This document shows, in pieces, positions 56,685 to 64,000 of a DNA stretch of 64,000 nt. A program made the translations under genes and the position numbers. Position 1 is the stretch's first letter, and each line of letters opens with the position of its first letter. This DNA is from Paraburkholderia gardini (GTDB taxonomy: Bacteria; Pseudomonadota; Gammaproteobacteria; Burkholderiales; Burkholderiaceae), in assembly GCF_907164575.1 (NCBI RefSeq), contig NZ_CAJQYY010000005.1, positions 153,555 to 217,554 on the forward strand. Reading direction: 5' to 3'. Under the pieces are notes generated by a model that was given only the letters and a program-made list of their open reading frames with translations, did not search any database and was not told the DNA's origin.

Positions 56685-56960
56685 TTACATGTTGACGGTG
56701 TTGTTGCTGTCGATATACGGATTCGAGATCGTCTTGACGTTGTCGAGGAACGCCGAGCCGTCACCGGTAGCGATCTGCGAGCCAAGCTGGTTCTCGTTGA
56801 GCTGCTTGACGTAGGCCGTCTTGCTGGAATCGAACGTGATCGGCATGATGTTGACGAAGTTGTTCGACGGGAACGGCGTGAAGCCGCCGCGCACGGCGCT
56901 CATCTTCTTGCTGTCGAGGTCCTGGGCGTTCGAGAGGTCTTTGATCATCAGCGTTGTCAT
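56685..56960 (-). CDS. Double-glycine secreted peptide precursor B
   Basis: This 91-residue precursor has a 26-residue leader starting MTTLMIKDLS and ending KKMSAVRGG, and a predicted 65-residue mature part FTPFPSNNFVNIMPITFD and onward, Asn-rich, Cys-free, ending in DSNNTVNM. It is a clear paralogue of precursor C: both share PITxDxSKxxY, ATGxxSAFLxNV and NPxIDxxNTxN. GGAG precedes the ATG. It lies at the head of the exporter operon with its own sigma-54 promoter and two hairpins behind it. Confidence 0.87.
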   Translation of the reverse strand: MTTLMIKDLSNAQDLDSKKMSAVRGGFTPFPSNNFVNIMPITFDSSKTAYVKQLNENQLGSQIATGDGSAFLDNVKTISNPYIDSNNTVNM

Positions 56961-57003
56961 GATAGGTCTCCAAAGAGGAAAAGGTCAGTCTTGCGATTGG
57001 TTT

Positions 57004-57022
57004 CGAGCATCCTGTCTGCTCG
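57004..57022 (-). promoter_or_regulatory. 5'-end hairpin of the peptide B transcript
   Basis: CGAGCA and TGCTCG form a 6-bp stem around a GACAGGA loop. Counting from the -12 GC, transcription would start at 57023, so the hairpin begins at +2. The same element starts the peptide C leader. Confidence 0.55.
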
Positions 57023-57033
57023 GGTGTCACTAA

Positions 57034-57049
57034 TGCATGGCCTGTGCCA
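57034..57049 (-). promoter_or_regulatory. Sigma-54 promoter for peptide gene B
   Basis: On the minus strand TGGCAC-AGGCC-ATGCA matches the consensus TGGCAC-N5-TTGCA at all but one base, with exact GG-N10-GC spacing, 74 bp before the peptide B ATG. The following TTAGTGAC is shared with the peptide C promoter. Confidence 0.75.
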
Positions 57050-57334
57050 GGCATGTGGTCCTTAGCGCGAAAATCCTGCGGAGCCCTGAAAACGCTGGGG
57101 TGTGCACGAGATGCGTCAATGCGCGGGGCGCGCAAGGAGCGAAATGGAATCGACCTGGGTGATGGGCTTTGACCGACAACACGCCTGACAGTGTTGGATC
57201 AGGAGAGACATTAAAGACTTCGGCTTCGTGCGTTTTCTTTAGCGGCGTGCTTAAGGATGTCTGGTGTGATCTTTAGCCACGCTTTAGCGCGCCGCCAGCC
57301 GCAGGCAACGTACCACGGCGCCTCGCCCCTCACC

Positions 57335-57802
57335 TCACTTCGCGATGACGGTGATCTTCTTCGAATACACGGGCGGATTGTGCGGGATGTGCATGTCGTC
57401 GCCCATCAGCAGTTGCAGCGTGTGTCTACCGGGAGGCAGCTCGATCATCGTCTCCGTTTCACCCGCGCCGAAATGCAGGTGGTTGCGATCGGAGGGAATC
57501 TCCTGGTCCATCGGCGGCAGATCGGTATCGATCAGCAGATGATGGTGGCCGGTATTCGGATATTTGACGCCCTTAGGCGCGACGCCCATATAGCGCAGCC
57601 CGAACCAGACGCGAAACGGCTTGTTGGCCGGCACAACCTGGCCGTCGTTCGGATAGCCGATATAGGCATACGCTCCCGCGGGCGATGGCGTCGTGCCCGC
57701 GAATGCCACTCCGGGCGCAACCGGTGCCAGCGCGACAAACGTAACGGCAGACGCTACGACAGACACCGCGACAGATGCGACGACAGCAATGATCTTGTAC
57801 AT
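57335..57802 (-). CDS. DUF4399 exported protein, copy 1
   Basis: This 155-residue protein has a signal peptide (MYKIIAVVASVAVSVVASAV and on, cleavage about residue 35) and a DUF4399 domain: IGYPNDGQVVPANKPFRVWFGLRYMGVAP, NTGHHHLLIDTD, DRNHLHFGAGETETMIELPPGRHTLQLLMGDDMH and SKKITV. The repeated His residues (GHHHLLID, HLHFG) could bind metal. Its role is unknown. GGAGAG precedes ATG 57802; an alternative ATG at 57850 overlaps the previous stop. It is a tandem paralogue of the next gene. Confidence 0.85.
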   Translation of the reverse strand: MYKIIAVVASVAVSVVASAVTFVALAPVAPGVAFAGTTPSPAGAYAYIGYPNDGQVVPANKPFRVWFGLRYMGVAPKGVKYPNTGHHHLLIDTDLPPMDQEIPSDRNHLHFGAGETETMIELPPGRHTLQLLMGDDMHIPHNPPVYSKKITVIAK

Positions 57803-57846
57803 GGATGGTGCTCTCCGTCCTGACAGGCCGAAGCGGCCGCGCTCGC

Positions 57847-58281
57847 TCATTTCACGATGATGGTGATCTTCTTCGAGTACACCGGCGGATCGTGCGGCAC
57901 GTGGTTGTAGTCGCCGAGCAGCAGTTGCAGCGTATGTTTACCCGGAGACAGTTCGATGCGCGCATCCGTTTCACCCGCGCCGAAATGCAGGTGATTGCGG
58001 TCCGATGGAATTTCCTGATCCAGCGGCGGCAGGTCGGTATCGATCAGCAGATGGTGGTGCCCGGTGTTCGGGATGTTGACGCCCTTCGGGCACACACCCA
58101 TGTTGCGCAGTCCCATGCGCACCCACAGCTTGCCGCCGTGAATCACGGTGCCGTCGGCGGGCCAGATGATGTACTCCTCGGCGCCGGGCGGCGAAGGCGT
58201 CCGGGCCGCGAACGCGGACGCGTTCGCAAGGAACAGCGAAGCAACGACATACAGCGCACCCAGCATTATTCTTTTTGGCAT
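57847..58281 (-). CDS. DUF4399 exported protein, copy 2
   Basis: This 144-residue protein has a signal peptide (KRIMLGALYVVASLFLANASAFAA, cleavage about 25) and the same DUF4399 core as copy 1, about 70 percent similar by eye over the last 100 residues (NTGHHHLLIDTDLPPLDQEIPSDRNHLHFGAGET). GGGAGA precedes ATG 58281. Upstream is an A/T tract flanked by CGGT/ACCG repeats at about 58384-58397. It is upstream of copy 1 in the same operon. Confidence 0.87.
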   Translation of the reverse strand: MPKRIMLGALYVVASLFLANASAFAARTPSPPGAEEYIIWPADGTVIHGGKLWVRMGLRNMGVCPKGVNIPNTGHHHLLIDTDLPPLDQEIPSDRNHLHFGAGETDARIELSPGKHTLQLLLGDYNHVPHDPPVYSKKITIIVK

Positions 58282-58635
58282 CGCGCATTCTCCCGAAGAG
58301 TTGTCCGGGTCGCCCCCTGCTCTGCAAAACGAGCCTGTCCGCGCGCGCTGGCGCGATGTGTGCATACGTGCGTGCCGGAACGACCGGTAAAAAAACCGAT
58401 CTGTGTTGTCTGCTTTATGAATTAGCTTAGGACGGAACTTGCCAAAAAGATACGCCACTCTCGTTAACGTTTTGACGCGCGAACTGCGTGCTATCGTTGT
58501 TCATAGCGACTCGCATACATCGATACGCCAGCAGGGTCGTGCGCTGACACTGCCGCGCCGCGCGTGGCAGCCGCCGGTACCGGAGCACCGGTGGCCGGAA
58601 ACCTGAGTTCGGTCCAGAACAGACAGGAATTAAAA
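58282..58635. promoter_or_regulatory. Divergent intergenic region between DUF4399 and caspase-like genes
   Basis: A gap of 354 bp holding both promoters. ACCGGTAAAAAAACCG lies at about 58383-58398. On the minus strand GGCAC-GCACG-TATGC follows it, but its GG-GC spacing is 11 rather than 10, so I do not call it sigma-54. The same GGTTTTTTTAC string occurs ahead of the peptide C promoter. Confidence 0.3.
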
Positions 58636-60567
58636 ATGTGGCGAAAACTCCTGCTCATCGGTGTCGTTGGGGCGCTCCACGCACATTGGATCGACGCTTT
58701 CGCCGCACCCTCGCCTGCCGGCACGACCGCTACGGCGAGTGCGCAGATCCTCTTTCCCGATAGCGGCATGACCCCACGCGGCGTCGCACTGGTGATCGGC
58801 AATGGCGATTACCCCGACCATGCGCTGGAAAACGCACCACGCGACGCGATGCGGATACGCGACGCGCTCGCGGCGCGCGGCTTCGATGTCATCACGCGCA
58901 CGAATGCTTCGCCGCAAGCCATGAAGTTAGCGCTTGCCGAATTCGCACGACGTCTGCGGCACGGCGGTACCGGTGTGTTCTATTTCGCCGGACACGGTTT
59001 CCAGCTGGCAAACGCCACGATGCTGCTGCCATCGGGTGTCGATGCACGCGTGCCCGCTTCGCTCGTCAAGGATGGACTGAATCTCGATGCGGCACTTCAG
59101 GCGATGTCCGCGCCGCGTGCGCACAAGCTCAATCTCGTGATTCTCGATACCTGTCTGAACAATCCTTTCGATGCGGCCAATACCGGCGACATCGCACCGC
59201 CTGCGCGGACAATGATCGCGTACGCGACCGCGCCTGGCGGATTCGCGGCGGATGGGCCACGTGGCGGCGTCTTCACGGATGCGTTGCTGCATGAGTTGTC
59301 GGGCGCATCGGCACACGATGCAACGGCGCTCTTTGCGCGCGTAGCCGCGAACATTCGTGCGGCGACGGATGGCAAGCAACGGCCACGCGTGGTCTCATCG
59401 TTTGATGAAAAGCTTGCAGCGGGTGCTGTCGGGCACGACGCCATCCAACCCACGCGCATGTACGTCACGAGCGCGGATACCGAAGCTCCGATCACACTGC
59501 ATAGCCGCGGCATCCTGCCAAAAGACAGCAGCGAGCAATACGAACTGACGTTCTGGGATTCCATCAAGGACAGCACGTACCCAAGCGACTACGAAGCGTA
59601 TCTGAAGGCCTATCCGAACGGGCGCTTCGCGACGCTGGCGCACGCGCGTATCGACCGCTTGCGCGCCGCCGCGAAGACGCAAACCACGCCCGAAGCGACA
59701 CGCACCGCGCCGGCCGCCACCCTGCCGCCGCTGCCGCCGGAAAAACCGCGCACGACGACCGCCGCGCCCGTACCCGCACCATCGGCACCCTCCGCGACAG
59801 CACCCGCAAAAGCGGCCCCGCCCGCGGTCGTGGCCAGCCGCGCCGCGAACAACGGTGAAAGCAGGGACTGCGCGGCCTGTCCGGTCATGGTTTCACTGTC
59901 GCCAGGATCGTTCACGATGGGCAGCGCCACCGACGATCCGTCGGAGAAACCCGTTCATCACGTGACCATCGAAGCGCCGTTCGCGATCGGCAAATACGAA
60001 GTCACGATCGAGCAATGGAACGCGTGCGTGGACGCCAAAGCGTGCCCGGCGCTTTCGAGCAACAACAACCCGTCGAAAACAGCACCGGCGCGCGATCTCA
60101 GCTGGGACGATGCACAGGTCTACGTGAAATGGCTGGCGAAAACCACGGGCAAGCCATACCGTCTGCCGACCGAAGCGGAATGGGAATACGCGGACCGTGG
60201 CGGCACGACGACGCAATACTGGTGGGGCGACAAGATGGTCAAAGGCACCGCGAACTGCAAGGACTGCGGCAACCCGTGGCACACGGAAGGGCCTGAGAAC
60301 GTCGGCATGTTCGCCGCGAATCCGTTCGGCTTGCACGACATGAACGGCAGCGTCTGGGAATGGGTCAGCGACTGCTGGCACAACTCGTATCAGGGCGCCC
60401 CCACCGACGGCCACACGTGGGATGCCCCTGGCTGCGACATGCGCGTGATCCGGGGCGGTTCATGGCGCGAAGGGGCGAACTACATGCTCACGTCGACACG
60501 CTTCAGGTACAGCTCGAGCGTGCGTCAGTCGCAGGATGGATTTCGCGTCGCCAGGGATCTGAAGTGA
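58636..60567 (+). CDS. Exported caspase-like peptidase with FGE-sulfatase-type domain
   Basis: The 643-residue protein contains: a signal peptide ([20 protein letters not shown]); a peptidase C14 domain at about 47-275 with His120 (FYFAGHGFQ) and Cys173 ([11 protein letters not shown]), the caspase dyad; a Pro/Ala-rich linker at about 350-410; and an FGE/SUMF1-type domain at about 415-643 ([70 protein letters not shown]). The Cys pair that true formylglycine-generating enzymes carry after RGGS is absent, so this domain is probably not an FGE enzyme. The protein may process or recognise secreted peptides in the periplasm; this is inference. Confidence 0.9.
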   Translation: MWRKLLLIGVVGALHAHWIDAFAAPSPAGTTATASAQILFPDSGMTPRGVALVIGNGDYPDHALENAPRDAMRIRDALAARGFDVITRTNASPQAMKLALAEFARRLRHGGTGVFYFAGHGFQLANATMLLPSGVDARVPASLVKDGLNLDAALQAMSAPRAHKLNLVILDTCLNNPFDAANTGDIAPPARTMIAYATAPGGFAADGPRGGVFTDALLHELSGASAHDATALFARVAANIRAATDGKQRPRVVSSFDEKLAAGAVGHDAIQPTRMYVTSADTEAPITLHSRGILPKDSSEQYELTFWDSIKDSTYPSDYEAYLKAYPNGRFATLAHARIDRLRAAAKTQTTPEATRTAPAATLPPLPPEKPRTTTAAPVPAPSAPSATAPAKAAPPAVVASRAANNGESRDCAACPVMVSLSPGSFTMGSATDDPSEKPVHHVTIEAPFAIGKYEVTIEQWNACVDAKACPALSSNNNPSKTAPARDLSWDDAQVYVKWLAKTTGKPYRLPTEAEWEYADRGGTTTQYWWGDKMVKGTANCKDCGNPWHTEGPENVGMFAANPFGLHDMNGSVWEWVSDCWHNSYQGAPTDGHTWDAPGCDMRVIRGGSWREGANYMLTSTRFRYSSSVRQSQDGFRVARDLK

Positions 60568-60625
60568 GCGCGGCGTGATCGCCTGTTCGAACCACTGACG
60601 CCAGCGCCGCGCACGCAGCGCGCGC

Positions 60626-62776
60626 TCAATGCGAGTGGGCCTTCGTCGTGATCTGCGCGATGTCGACGCCGATACGATCGCGTCCGTATTTGTCCGCGAT
60701 CTGCGCGAGCCGCGCATCGAGGGCATGTAGATAATCGGCGCGCGATTCGCTCTCCGGACGCATCCTGTCGAAGAGCGGCACAGGCGTCACCAGCAGTACC
60801 ACCATTTCCGCTCCGAACGGCTTTGCGATCACCCAGTCGCCGCCACCGCCGATGGTCGCGGCATAGTGCGGCGGCGCCTGATTGTCCTTCGCGCGCGGCC
60901 CCGGCACCATGTGGACGACGCTGCCATCCAGCTGGTAATAGTCGAGATTCACGTAGGAGTCGTAGCCCGGCGTCGTCACATCGACGATGAGCGGATCACC
61001 TTCGGTCAACTGGCCGCCCGCCGGACGCACATGGAGCGCCGTGGCCCGCCCACCCTGCCAGTTCCTGACCCAGTAAGGCGCGAACGATTTCATCTCGTCG
61101 CACTTGTCGTCGGCGAGTGTCTGCACATCGAGTTTCAGCGTATCGACACCCGGCACCGCGCCTAACGTATTTTGCAACTGCGTCACGCCATAGCGCTGCG
61201 GCACGAAGCCCTGTACGTGCAACGTGTGCCCGTCCACTGTGGAAGCCAGCGCGGAACACGGCACCAGGGCAAGCGCGGGCGTCACCGCCGCCATCGAGAG
61301 CGCGGGTTTCGGCGCGGGCACAGGCGGAACAACCGGCGGCGCAGGCGAAGACGTCGCCTGAACCGCCCGCGTAACTGAAGTAAGCGACGCAGGCGACGCA
61401 ACCGAAGCCGCCGAACCCAAAGGCGCGACGGACGCCGAAGAAGCCACGGAAGCAGAGGACGCCACGCCACCCGATGGCGCCGCTTCCTCATGCCCGCCCG
61501 ACGACGCCCGGTACACCCCGACGCCGACGCCCGCCGCGACCAGCACCGCCACCCCGGCCGCGACGCCCGCCTTCACGCGCATGGCGGATTTCAGTGCGAC
61601 TTTTTCCTCGGCGCCAAACTCCTCGACGAAACGCACGACAGTCGGCGTGCGCGTATTGCGGTCGAACGAGAGCGCCGAGCGCAACGCGCGCCACTGCCGC
61701 GTGCCGAGGTTTTCCGGCCGCTCCGGCTTGCGGCCGGTGCTGCGCGCCTGGGTCGCGGACTGCCGGTCGAACGGATGGCGCCCCGTCAACAGCTCGTAAG
61801 TGATGCAGCCGAGTGCATAGATATCGTCGCGCGGATCGGGCTCGCGATGTTCGAGCATTTCCGGGCTCGCATACGCGGGCGTCAGCGCGCCGAGCGTGCC
61901 GGGATCGAACACGGTCGCGTCGCTCTCCTCTTCGGGCCGCTGAAACACGCGCGCGATGCCGAAGTCGATCACCTTCACCTCGCCCGTATCCGTCAGGAAC
62001 ACGTTCGCCGGCTTGAAGTCGCAATGCACGAAGCCACGTTCGTGCGCATACGCGAGCGCGCCGCACATGCCGCGCACGATCGGCAGCGCCGCGCGCACCG
62101 GCATGCCGTGAAAATCCTCGGTGCGCAGAATCTGGCTCAACGCCCTGCCCGACAGATACTCCATCGTCAGATAGACGATCGCGCCGTCGCGGTCGAAATC
62201 GTAGACGGTCACGATGTTGCGGTGCGCGAGCACCTGTGCCTTGCGCGCTTCGCGCTGCAACGCGATCAGCGATTTCGGATTGCCGCGGAACTGGACGTTG
62301 AGCACCTTGATCGCGAGATACGGCTTGCGATCGGAGGCTTCGAGCTTGCGCAGGTCGAGCGCCTTGTAGACGGTGCCCATGCCGCCCACACCCAGGCATT
62401 CTTCGAGCACGAAGCGGTTGTTGAGCGTGTCGCCGGTGCCCTTGATCTGGTCGTGACCGGGCAACGGGCCCGCCGTGCCCATGCCGGAAGAACCGTGCGA
62501 CGGCGCATCCACATGCGCCTGCTGCCGTGTTTGCAGACGCGTTTCCTCGCCGCCCGCCGCCAGGTTCGAAACCGGTAACTGCTCGATCCGGCGCCGCACT
62601 TCCGCGTGAAGGTCGGCGGGCAGCGGTGAGCGCGCGTGCGCTTCGTCGAGGACGTCCATCATCCGCGCGGGACTGAGGCTGTCCGTCGTCAGCGTGTTGT
62701 CGAGCCGTGCGATGAACTCATCGCGCGTCAGGCCGCCGCTCTGATAATCGCGGATCACATGCGCAAGGCTAGCCAT
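60626..62776 (-). CDS. Transmembrane Ser/Thr protein kinase (Hanks type)
   Basis: This 716-residue kinase has a helical N-terminal region (1-115), a kinase domain at about 120-375 with GVGGMGTVYKA, Lys in LAIKVL, Glu in QREARKA, HCDFKPANVFL (Asp kept, Arg of HRD replaced by Cys), DFG and a SPE motif (AYASPEM), a membrane span at about 405-425, an Ala/Ser/Pro linker, and a periplasmic domain ending in a DUF4384-like region (LTEGDPLIVDVTTPGYDSYVNLDYYQLDG). Non-RD character suggests no need for activation-loop phosphorylation. It is the likely phospho-donor for the FHA protein and target of PP2C. Confidence 0.92.
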   Translation of the reverse strand: MASLAHVIRDYQSGGLTRDEFIARLDNTLTTDSLSPARMMDVLDEAHARSPLPADLHAEVRRRIEQLPVSNLAAGGEETRLQTRQQAHVDAPSHGSSGMGTAGPLPGHDQIKGTGDTLNNRFVLEECLGVGGMGTVYKALDLRKLEASDRKPYLAIKVLNVQFRGNPKSLIALQREARKAQVLAHRNIVTVYDFDRDGAIVYLTMEYLSGRALSQILRTEDFHGMPVRAALPIVRGMCGALAYAHERGFVHCDFKPANVFLTDTGEVKVIDFGIARVFQRPEEESDATVFDPGTLGALTPAYASPEMLEHREPDPRDDIYALGCITYELLTGRHPFDRQSATQARSTGRKPERPENLGTRQWRALRSALSFDRNTRTPTVVRFVEEFGAEEKVALKSAMRVKAGVAAGVAVLVAAGVGVGVYRASSGGHEEAAPSGGVASSASVASSASVAPLGSAASVASPASLTSVTRAVQATSSPAPPVVPPVPAPKPALSMAAVTPALALVPCSALASTVDGHTLHVQGFVPQRYGVTQLQNTLGAVPGVDTLKLDVQTLADDKCDEMKSFAPYWVRNWQGGRATALHVRPAGGQLTEGDPLIVDVTTPGYDSYVNLDYYQLDGSVVHMVPGPRAKDNQAPPHYAATIGGGGDWVIAKPFGAEMVVLLVTPVPLFDRMRPESESRADYLHALDARLAQIADKYGRDRIGVDIAQITTKAHSH

Positions 62777-63113
62777 ATGTGCGAAGCGACGTGCTCCCGT
62801 AGGACCGGCAGGAGCGGCAGGAAACCGCGAAGAGGCCGGCGAACAACCTGTCGTAACCAGTTACATGTGCTGTTTCGATACTAGCCCGCAGGTGACGCTT
62901 TCGCAAACCAGGATTGCCCCGCGACGCGCGCGCGGACACGTGAGCCGCGCGGGTGTCGCAGCCGGACCAACGCCGTGACGCGGGCAGTTGGCTACGCGCC
63001 ACCATCGCGGGCATACGTATGCGGTTCACAGCGACGCCATACGTATCGCGCAATTCGCGTTGCGCCTTGCGCAGCAGGCATCGCGCGGTTTTTTTACGGC
63101 ATGCGCCGCGAAC
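62777..63113. promoter_or_regulatory. Divergent intergenic region between kinase and peptide C
   Basis: A gap of 337 bp without a gene. A GGTTTTTTTAC string at 63088-63098 lies 16-26 bp upstream of the -24 element of the peptide C promoter and might be an upstream activator or bending site. Minus-strand frames across here look like chance. Confidence 0.35.
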
Positions 63114-63129
63114 TGGCACAGCCTGTGCG
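63114..63129 (+). promoter_or_regulatory. Sigma-54 promoter for peptide genes C and D
   Basis: TGGCAC-AGCCT-GTGCG has a perfect -24 half and correct GG-N10-GC spacing, with two mismatches in the -12 half. The sequence downstream (TTAGTGAC) is shared with the peptide B promoter. The predicted start is 63140. Confidence 0.7.
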
Positions 63130-63140
63130 TTAGTGACTCC

Positions 63141-63159
63141 CGAGCAAACAGGATGCTCG
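63141..63159 (+). promoter_or_regulatory. 5'-end hairpin of the peptide C transcript
   Basis: CGAGCA and TGCTCG pair around an AACAGGA loop, differing by one base from the hairpin in the peptide B leader. It begins at the second transcribed base if the sigma-54 start is right. A stem at the 5' end typically protects mRNA. Confidence 0.55.
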
Positions 63160-63200
63160 CAACCCGCTGCAAGACTTCTTTTTCCGCCAGGAGACCCGAA

Positions 63201-63476
63201 ATGAAAACGCTGATGATCAAAGACCTGTCGCACACCGAACAACTCGACGGCAACGCCATGCGCGCCGTTCGCGGTGGCTACGTGTTCCCGACGAACAACT
63301 ACTTCAACTTCTCGCCGATCACGGTCGATACGAGCAAGCACGTGTACGCCGACCAGTCGATCGCTTCGATGATGAGCGTTCAGGTAGCCACCGGCAACGA
63401 CTCGGCTTTCCTCAACAACGTCACGTCGAACGTCAATCCTTCGATCGACGCGAAGAACACGATCAACGTGAGCTAA
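63201..63476 (+). CDS. Double-glycine secreted peptide precursor C
   Basis: This 91-residue precursor has a 26-residue leader starting MKTLMIKDLS and ending NAMRAVRGG; the predicted mature part is 65 residues starting YVFPTNNYFNFSPITVD, with ATGNDSAFLNNV and a NPSIDAKNTINVS end. It is a paralogue of precursor B including its leader DNA. It has no Cys and is rich in Asn, Ser and Thr, more like a secreted beta-structured or assembling peptide than a membrane-inserting bacteriocin. GGAGA lies before the ATG. Confidence 0.87.
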   Translation: MKTLMIKDLSHTEQLDGNAMRAVRGGYVFPTNNYFNFSPITVDTSKHVYADQSIASMMSVQVATGNDSAFLNNVTSNVNPSIDAKNTINVS

Positions 63477-63564
63477 CGCGTACGGAAGCAGGCCGCGCAA
63501 TCCCGCCGGTCCGATGCGGGCGGCCCGCTTCCCTTTCTCTTCCCGATACTTCTGGAGCATCACC

Positions 63565-63846
63565 ATGTCAACCATCATGATTCAGGATCTGTCCCAGGCA
63601 CGCGAGCTCGACCGTCGTGCCATGTCGGCCGTGCGCGGCGGCACGGGCATCAGCAACCCCTGGCTGCAAGGCAAGGGTCCGGTTGCGAGCCCCACCGTGA
63701 ACGTCAACGTGAACCAGAACATCCAGCAGTTGCAGTACGTCAACGTCGAGGCGCTGAACAATATCGGTGTGCTCGGTGCTAACCTGGGCCCGCTTGCTTT
63801 CGACGTGAGCCCGACGCAGTGGGCCGCCAACACGACCAGCTTTTGA
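63565..63846 (+). CDS. Double-glycine secreted peptide precursor D
   Basis: This 93-residue precursor has a 26-residue leader starting MSTIMIQDLS and ending RAMSAVRGG. The predicted 67-residue mature part starts TGISNPWLQGKG and contains the alternating run TVNVNVNQNIQQLQYVNVE, then NNIGVLGANLGPLAFDV; no Cys. It lies 88 bp after gene C with its own TGGAG site, likely in the same transcript. The mature part is only loosely similar to A, B and C, whereas the leader is nearly identical. Confidence 0.86.
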   Translation: MSTIMIQDLSQARELDRRAMSAVRGGTGISNPWLQGKGPVASPTVNVNVNQNIQQLQYVNVEALNNIGVLGANLGPLAFDVSPTQWAANTTSF

Positions 63847-63853
63847 TCCCGCG

Positions 63854-63886
63854 CCGTGGCAGGGAACCCGGGGGTTCCCGCCACGG
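63854..63886 (+). terminator. Strong hairpin after peptide gene D
   Basis: CCGTGGC pairs with GCCACGG and inside it GGGAACC pairs with GGTTCCC, forming a long stem 8 bp after the peptide D stop, followed by an A/T-rich stretch (TTAAATAAAG). It probably ends the C-D transcript. The remaining 114 bp to the window end hold no supported gene. Confidence 0.65.
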
Positions 63887-64000
63887 CCGGTTAAATAAAG
63901 AATCGCGGCATACGGGGTGAAGGCGAATTTCCTATACTGGTTGTGCGAAGCAGTCCGCGCACCGGCAACCATCGTGCGGCAACCGGCCACGCCGGTTGCC

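Noticed and set aside
58384..58420. Sigma-54 promoter upstream of DUF4399 copy 2
   Set aside because: GGCAC-GCACG-TATGC has GG-N11-GC spacing, one base too long.
42639..63846. Type VI secretion locus suggested by kinase, PP2C and FHA genes
   Set aside because: No TssB/C, TssK, ClpV, VgrG or Hcp-like gene was seen; the machinery present is exporter, HlyD and NodT.
44522..63846. NHLP-type or classical microcin/bacteriocin system
   Set aside because: Leaders are short (26 residues) and not nitrile-hydratase-like; mature parts lack Cys and the Gly/Ala-rich hydrophobic helices of class II bacteriocins.

Overview
The window looks like about 64 kb of chromosome from a GC-rich betaproteobacterium of the Paraburkholderia/Burkholderia group. 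The evidence is strong codon bias, many ATGA gene overlaps, a red-type (form IC) RuBisCO operon, and an archaeal-type C1 pathway set with a DmrB-like flavoprotein. I recall the characterised DmrB coming from a Burkholderia. No rRNA, tRNA, CRISPR array or intact insertion sequence was seen. Family names are from memory; no database was searched.

Region 1 (about 1-29 kb) is a methylotrophy/autotrophy block. It carries a CitG-like protein cut by the window edge, fae (formaldehyde activation), a FolB-like aldolase, a sigma-54 activator followed by dmrB and a DHPS-like gene, and the Calvin-cycle operon cbbL-cbbS-cbbX-fbp-prk-fba plus a thioredoxin-like gene. It continues with an orphan 24-codon pqqA, a DUF447 gene, methylofuran genes mfnB, mfnE, mfnF and mfnD, the formyltransferase/hydrolase operon fhcBADC, and cytochrome b561-pqqBCDE-response regulator facing a histidine kinase. 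Together these would activate formaldehyde, oxidise it to formate through tetrahydromethanopterin and methylofuran, re-fix the CO2, and make PQQ for an alcohol dehydrogenase that lies outside the window.

Region 2 (29.6-35.6 kb) has a TonB-dependent receptor with a large stem-loop just upstream of its ribosome binding site, a PQQ-associated beta-propeller, a small DUF2380-type exported protein and an NnrS membrane protein. Region 3 (35.6-38.7 kb) is a patch of small accessory genes: immunity-like genes (DUF6984-like frameshifted, DUF6966-like, Tsi6-like), a collapsed binding-protein gene, YjdM/PhnA and a VOC protein. Region 4 (39.1-42.6 kb) is an HPP-CBS membrane protein, a MarR regulator and a ClC-type channel with CBS domains.

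Region 5 (42.6-64 kb) is the most unusual part: an apparently dedicated peptide secretion and signalling locus. Four small genes encode precursors that share an exactly 26-residue double-glycine leader. One operon encodes an outer-membrane NodT-type factor, a double-FHA membrane protein, an HlyD-type adaptor, a cytoplasmic parvulin, an ABC exporter with two cyclic-nucleotide-binding domains and an intact C39 leader peptidase, and a sigma-54 activator. Around it lie a PP2C phosphatase, a transmembrane Ser/Thr kinase, a caspase-like/FGE-like exported protein, an LRAT-like hydrolase and two DUF4399 proteins. Sigma-54 type -24/-12 elements precede all three peptide transcription units and the LRAT unit. 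The likely logic is that an external or phospho-signal activates sigma-54 transcription, the peptides are made and trimmed after Gly-Gly by the exporter, and they leave through an HlyD/NodT conduit. The peptides' function is unknown.
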